DNA of 64,000 nt from Sarcophilus harrisii (taxonomy: Eukaryota > Chordata > Mammalia > Dasyuromorphia > Dasyuridae): NCBI RefSeq assembly GCF_902635505.1, contig NC_045427.1, positions 507,177,665-507,241,664 on the forward strand, given 5' to 3'. Each line of letters opens with the position of its first letter. Position 1 is the first letter of the stretch. The translations under genes and the position numbers were made by a program. The notes beneath the pieces are model-generated. The model searched no databases. It saw nothing but the letters and a program-made list of their open reading frames with translations, and was not told where the DNA came from. Below are positions 59,205-64,000 of this stretch, piece by piece.

Positions 59205-59310
59205 AGGAAGCATGGTGGATAGAGCATTAGGTCTGGAGTCAGAAAGATCTGGATCCACAGCATGATATATATACATACTAGATGTATGACCCTGAACAAA
59301 ATCATTTAAC
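59205..59310 (+). repeat. tRNA-derived SINE fragment
   Basis: GGAAGCATGGTGGATAGAGC then TCTGGAGTCAGAAAGATCTG, a recognisable A-box side of a MIR-type SINE. Confidence 0.7.
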
Positions 59311-59629
59311 ATTTCAGTTATCAAGGAAACTCTTCAAGCCTGTAAGTTGTACAGGGAAATAATGCCTAACTGCAACGGTAGAAGAGTTTCATCTCTCAGG
59401 AATTTCCCATGCTAATCAAATTACAAGCCCATTCCTTTCCCCATACACTTCAAGGGAAAAGAGGGCCAATATCTCCCATCCCCTTCACAACTTTAGAAAA
59501 GAGTGAAATTCAGGCAAATGGCTGGCTTCCTGATGTTTTTTCACAGGATTTTATTCCCTGTATATGGAAGATTGTGTTCTTGTTAACAAACATGCTGTTT
59601 GTTTTCCTTGGATGCTTCTTCAAAATCCA

Positions 59630-59965
59630 CCCCACTAGGCCCTCAACATTCAATTTTCATGATGCCACCATTGTGAGAAAAAGATTTGTAGATGCTGTGG
59701 ACAATGATTTGACAGACAGGATATCCTTTGAAAATGAAGAACATGAATTGCTATCACATATATCCTGTTCTAGTTTTTGATGCATGTCCTAAGACAACTG
59801 TATTTTTTTTTTTTAGTAAGATTCAGGGGACAGACATGTGTGTCCTGTCCAATGAGTCACTGGAAGAAATGCTAGAACTCTATAAACAAGAGAATATGGT
59901 GGAATCTCCACCCTTAGAATTTAATCTCTATCCTGTTTTAAAGGCCCAGAAATCACAAATCTAGT
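59630..59965 (+). other. Unidentified coding-like remnant
   Basis: Two adjacent open stretches read STFNFHDATIVRKRFVDAVD followed by ENEEHELLSHI, and MCVLSNESLEEMLELYKQEN followed by PPLEFNLYPVLKAQ. Composition is protein-like, unlike the surrounding AT-rich DNA. A T run plus AG at 59803-59817 separates them and resembles a splice acceptor. I do not recognise the protein. It may be a degenerate retrocopy, a real small exon pair, or chance. Confidence 0.3.
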
Positions 59966-59972
59966 TATTTAA

Positions 59973-59986
59973 CCACTAGATGGCAG
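59973..59986 (+). promoter_or_regulatory. Perfect CTCF core motif match
   Basis: CCACTAGATGGCAG fits CCASYAGRKGGCRS at all 14 positions. No recognised repeat overlaps it. Occupancy is untested. Confidence 0.5.
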
Positions 59987-60404
59987 ATTCAGCAACATGG
60001 TTTTAATAGACAGTTGCCCTTTCAAAAATATAAGAGAGACAGAGAGAAGGGTGGGGATGGAGGAAGGAAAGAACTATTTTTGCCTTAAAAAGTCTCAATT
60101 TTTATCAAATCAAAATGAGTAGCTTTATAATTAAACTTCAGTAGTCACTAAACTTCAATGCTAAAAGGAAAACTTTAAAAAGTTAAATCACTTAGGATCC
60201 AAAAAGACCACATATCAGCTAGAACAAATTGAAATTTTATATAGAGATCACTGTGAAGCCCCATACTTGGATTTTAAAAATCAGCTTCACAAATACAGCA
60301 TTGGCAGTCATTAATCTAAACAAATAATCTAAATTAATATGAAAGTATAAGGGGACTGGAAGCTCAATATGGATCAACAGTGATGTGAAGGGGGTACTCT
60401 GTGT

Positions 60405-60630
60405 GGTACCATGGAAAGAGAACTGACTGGAATGGAAAGAGTCAGGAAACATTGGTTAAAATCCTTGCTCTATAATTTTTATTTATTTACTGTGTGACTT
60501 TGAACAAGTAATTTCATTTCTCTGGACCTTGGTTTCTTTATCTGTAAAATAAAGGACTTTTCTTACATAATAACTAAGATTTTTTTCCAGCTTTAAATAT
60601 TGTAATCTTGTGGCCTGGTCAGTCCACCTA
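60405..60630 (+). repeat. MIR SINE
   Basis: GGTACCATGGAAAGAGAACT head, GTAATTTCATTTCTCTGGAC, TTCTTTATCTGTAAAATAAA. Confidence 0.8.
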
Positions 60631-60674
60631 TGGAGTATTGTGTTCTAGAAGCCACAAATAAGCTGGATAGCATC

Positions 60675-60890
60675 TTGACTAAGAGTTCTTAAGACAGATT
60701 TCAGGTGATCCATGAATTTGGATAAGAAAAAAAAATTACATCTTTATTTCAATATAACTGGTTTCTTTTGTAATTTTATGTATTTCATTTTTGGTGTTTA
60801 TAAACATTATTCTGAGAAGTAGTTCACAAAATTTACTAGGCAACCAAAGAAATCCATGACAGAAAAACAACTGCTGATGAAACAATTAGA
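60675..60890. mobile_element. Old hAT-like MITE
   Basis: GTGATCCATGAATTTGGATA, AATTACATCTTTATTTCAAT, ATTATTCTGAGAAGTAGTTC and AATCCATGACAGAAAAAC. Same orientation as the copy at 40.8 kb. Confidence 0.5.
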
Positions 60891-61019
60891 TCACCTCACA
60901 GGAGGATCCATTGGAAAAAAGACTAGGAGAGTTAGTCTTCTTCCATATTTGATGTATCTGAAGGAAAAGTCTCTCTATAGAAAAGAGATTAGATGTGTTT
61001 TATACAGAGTGAGGCTAAG

Positions 61020-61170
61020 TGAAAAATAGAACTTTAAGTAAAGACCAGATGACTATTTGTTGGCAATTTTATTTTGAGAGGCAATGTTTTTAGAGGTGGA
61101 ATTTTGTCACATAAAGGTTGGACTACATGACCTCTGAGGTCTAATTTCCAACTCTCAAATGCTACAAGAG
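61020..61170 (+). repeat. CR1/L3 LINE 3' end
   Basis: GTTGGACTACATGACCTCTG then AGGTCTAATTTCCAACTCTC, the usual CR1/L3 terminal sequence. Confidence 0.6.
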
Positions 61171-61179
61171 CAAATTTAC

Positions 61180-62045
61180 AAAGGAGAAAAAAAAGCCAGC
61201 AAGCCAATTCTCCTAGTTTTACAGTCTGTAAAAACCAACGTTCTCATAGTTAATTTTATAATTCTCTTTACACTTATGTTTCAACTGATGGCCATCCAGT
61301 GTCTCTAATACATCTATCTCACAAGCTTTGCTGCTTACTAGAGTAAGAAGCTATCTTAATTGAAGTTTCCTCCAGTATCCAATGATTGGTCTCCATTAAA
61401 TTAAAACTGAATCCCTAACTACTTATGATGGAAGAGCTATCTTTATTTATCTTAGCTATAAAGTGATTTTTCCAAACTTGAATTATGTTTTATATCCCGA
61501 TTTATTATAATTTCCCTTCAGCACCAGGAACCCTTCTTGAAATCACTAAGAAACAGTAGAGAGTTTTTAAAAGGCTCTGCAGATTTAAAACTGAGAAGGA
61601 ATAGATGCTATTTTGGTTTTCACAGCTTGACTGTTTAGTCTTGAAGCACCAGGACTTCTTGAGTTTCTATACCTCAGCTTGTGGGGGGGGGGGGAGTAGG
61701 AAGGGAACCTAACTGGTTCTTCTCTGCTCCCTAAAAGTAACAAGTCTTTACTTTAATCATACCCTTTTCTACAACCTTCTTTGGCTAGTCAGTCCCTGAC
61801 AAGATTAAGGGAGAAGGACATTTGTTAGCTCCATTTCTCCATTTATCCCAAAGAAAACTAAGCACTGCTTCATTCCCTCTGGTTTGATACAAACCCCAGA
61901 GTGTGTATATTTCTCCACATTTAACTATATGTGGAGTTGAAGGAAGCACTAGAAATAAAAAACAAAAACAATCCCACCACTCTCCTTTTGCCAATAAACA
62001 CTCATTTTTTTTGTAGATGCTTTCTCCCCTCTTCCCATTTATACT
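61180..62045. other. Unassigned DNA
   Basis: No gene or named repeat; a G run (11 bp) near 61683. Confidence 0.3.
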
Positions 62046-62049
62046 GTAA

Positions 62050-62180
62050 TAGACAGTTATTTTACATATTGTCCCCCCCCATTAGAATGGGAGCTCTTTG
62101 AAGGCCCTTTTTAGTATCCTCAGTGCTTAGCATAGTGTCTGACACATCAAGTCCCTAAATGCTTGTTAGCTGACTAAAAA
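62050..62180 (+). repeat. L2 LINE 3' tail
   Basis: CATTAGAATGGGAGCTCTTT, CAGTGCTTAGCATAGTGTCT, CTAAATGCTTGTTAGCTGAC. Confidence 0.8.
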
Positions 62181-62189
62181 TTGTATTAA

Positions 62190-63110
62190 AATCCCAGATT
62201 CTCCTAAAAGTTGAACCTGCTCTTGGGAGGGTAAGGGTAAGGAGAAACTAAAAATTAAAAGGAGCCTAAATAAAATTACTAAGTAGAAACAATAGTGAGG
62301 AAAGATAAAAGAGACCATATATAGATTTAATTTGAATTTCAAGCCTAATTCATTTCATAAGATTCTCCTTTTTGGTAAAGAGGATAACACTATGAGAGCC
62401 TGGTAGAAATCACTTTTTTGCTGCTTTCAGAAAAAACACATGGTTCCAAAGCCTCTTCAGGGAGAAATCCAGAGAGAATAAGAGACTTTGGAAGACAGAC
62501 ATAAAGGGGAAAGCCTATATGCTCCATCAGGTCCAGTTTCTTTCCCTTCCACCAGAAACTTCAGACAATTCTTTGGAGATTCCCAAGAGGAGACCTTATT
62601 CAGTCTGTAATATTCAAATTTGTATAACTGCTCTGCTTTCTATTTCTGCTCTCTGCTTGATAGTTATTCCCTCTCAGGTATTTGTAATTATCTTTTGTGT
62701 AACTAGTATTTGCTGTCAAAGGGCCAAGTTATATCTCTTGCTTTTTAAGGCTTAGCAATATAGGAAAGCAATAACTCAAAAGGTGACGGAGAGGAATATG
62801 GTTTGTGAAGGTTACAATGTATTGCCAATCTAGCATCCCAAATTTCATCAGAAAGCTGCATGATGGACAATAAAATGAATCAATCTCTAAGAGCAAAAAT
62901 TAAGGGTAACTCACAGCCAGTTTAAGTGCTCAACTGATAACCATCCAATTCCAAGAGAACCAGGGGAAGCCTCCCAAAGATGTTAGATGGATTCCAGTGG
63001 AAGATTTACAATTGACAAGAATCACAAAGATTGAGAAAAGGGGGGTGGATTGAATTCGCCTCTTCAGAGAGAATTCAAATGTTTAAGATGAGCTGTTATT
63101 CAAAAAAACA
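62190..63110. other. Unassigned DNA
   Basis: No exon, RNA gene or named repeat seen. Confidence 0.3.
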
Positions 63111-63164
63111 ATTTATATAATATAAATATATATATAAATGGAAATAAAATGGAATATTATTTAA

Positions 63165-63405
63165 AAATAGCTAGTATTAACTAGTATTTTAAGGTTCACA
63201 AAGCACTCTTATTTTATCCTCACAACAATCCAGGAAGAAGGTAGGTAGATGCTATAATTAATCTCATTTTTCAAATGAAAAAACTCAGATAGACAAAAGT
63301 TAAATGACTCACCTAGGATTTCACAGTTACTAAGTATCTGGAGCTAAATTTGATTCCAGGTCTTCCTGACAGATCCAGTGCTCTATCTATACCACCTGGA
63401 TGCTT
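63165..63405 (-). repeat. MIR/marsupial tRNA SINE, antisense
   Basis: TTCACAAAGCACTCTTATTT, TCTCATTTTTCAAATGAAAA, CAGGTCTTCCTGACAGATCC, AGTGCTCTATCTATACCACC. Confidence 0.8.
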
Positions 63406-63409
63406 GTTG

Positions 63410-64000
63410 AATAATAATAAAGGCCAAAATTGACCCTAGAGAACTATGAGTCTATAGATATGAAACATTTGTCATATTATACATTCAGACATAAATGATG
63501 TGATGCTTGGTCTTGTTGAATGAAGGATTCTAAGGGATGACTCTCAGGATAAGGAAGGAGAGAAAAATAGTTTTGGAAATTTCATCTGATACAAAAACAA
63601 AAGGTATCTATAGAAAAGAGTCTGCATACAAAATCTCTCAGATATTTTGTAGATAGGTCCCTGGAAATCAGGGGAGAAACAGTCAAGTTCTGAAAGCTCA
63701 ATACTTAAAAGTACATAATATTCAGAAGGATTTTTTTTCTTATTAAAACTATAACATTTACCCAGATGGTTCTTAGCAAATCTCCTTTAAGAATATGTGC
63801 AAAGAATCACCAAAACACTATTACCAATCTTGACAGTCCTAACACATGAAAGCACAAATGTGCTGGAGAAATTATACCATACCAGAAATTCAACTAGCAT
63901 TTTGCCAAAGCATTGAAACAGGAGAGAACAGTCTGGCATCCTAGAAGTATATCCAGTGGAAAATATAGAAAGTTCTACAGAGGGTAGGAGGACTACCCTT
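63410..64000. other. Unassigned AT-rich DNA to window end
   Basis: Nothing recognised. Confidence 0.3.

Noticed and set aside
52200-64000. Search for non-coding 5' exons of RAB27A or the next gene
   Set aside because: No CpG island and no convincing exon with splice sites. Any 5' exon is either unrecognisable by eye or outside the window.

Overview
The window reads as mammalian, and almost certainly marsupial, nuclear DNA. It is AT-rich and intron-containing. Its repeats are typical of marsupials: L1 3' ends with a marsupial-type ORF2 C-terminus, many old L2 and MIR copies, Mar1-type SINEs (tRNA-like head plus RTE/BovB-like tail), and a repeated SINE family with the core GAAGAGGACCATGACATCAG. 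I cannot tell the species from the sequence alone.

Two host genes are present, both on the minus strand and both intact in coding sequence. RSL24D1 (ribosome biogenesis protein, RLP24 family) has six coding exons between 17050 and 28624. They sum to 492 bp (163 codons plus stop), and its start lies in a CpG island at about 28.24-28.85 kb. RAB27A (small GTPase of secretory-granule and melanosome transport) has five coding exons between 39598 and 52133. They sum to 666 bp (221 codons plus stop). All introns are GT-AG and all phases agree. From recall, the two genes are also neighbours in the human 15q21 region, so the block looks conserved. No functional link between the proteins is implied.

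Layout: 1-16 kb is intergenic sequence downstream of RSL24D1, made of L2, MIR, L1 and SINE remnants plus a processed RPL11 pseudogene at 14.13-14.67 kb. 16.7-28.7 kb is RSL24D1, with an L1 3' end and a fossil solo LTR in intron 2. 28.8-37.1 kb is an intergenic spacer built from nested L1, L2, CR1/L3 and SINE fragments. About 37.2-52.1 kb is the RAB27A 3' UTR and coding exons; its last intron holds a second fossil solo LTR, a 36-bp inverted repeat and a mariner-like MITE. 52.2-64 kb is probably RAB27A 5'-UTR intron or upstream DNA. It contains repeats, two stretches of unexplained sequence and a perfect match to the CTCF core motif, but no recognisable exon.

I found no operon, CRISPR array, RNA gene or new biological system. 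The items most worth checking are the hairpin in the RAB27A last intron, near-CTCF motifs carried by L1 3' ends, the CTCF-like sites at the CpG island and at 60.0 kb, a very recent-looking L1 insertion with a 19-bp target duplication, and an unidentified coding-like remnant at 59.6-60.0 kb.
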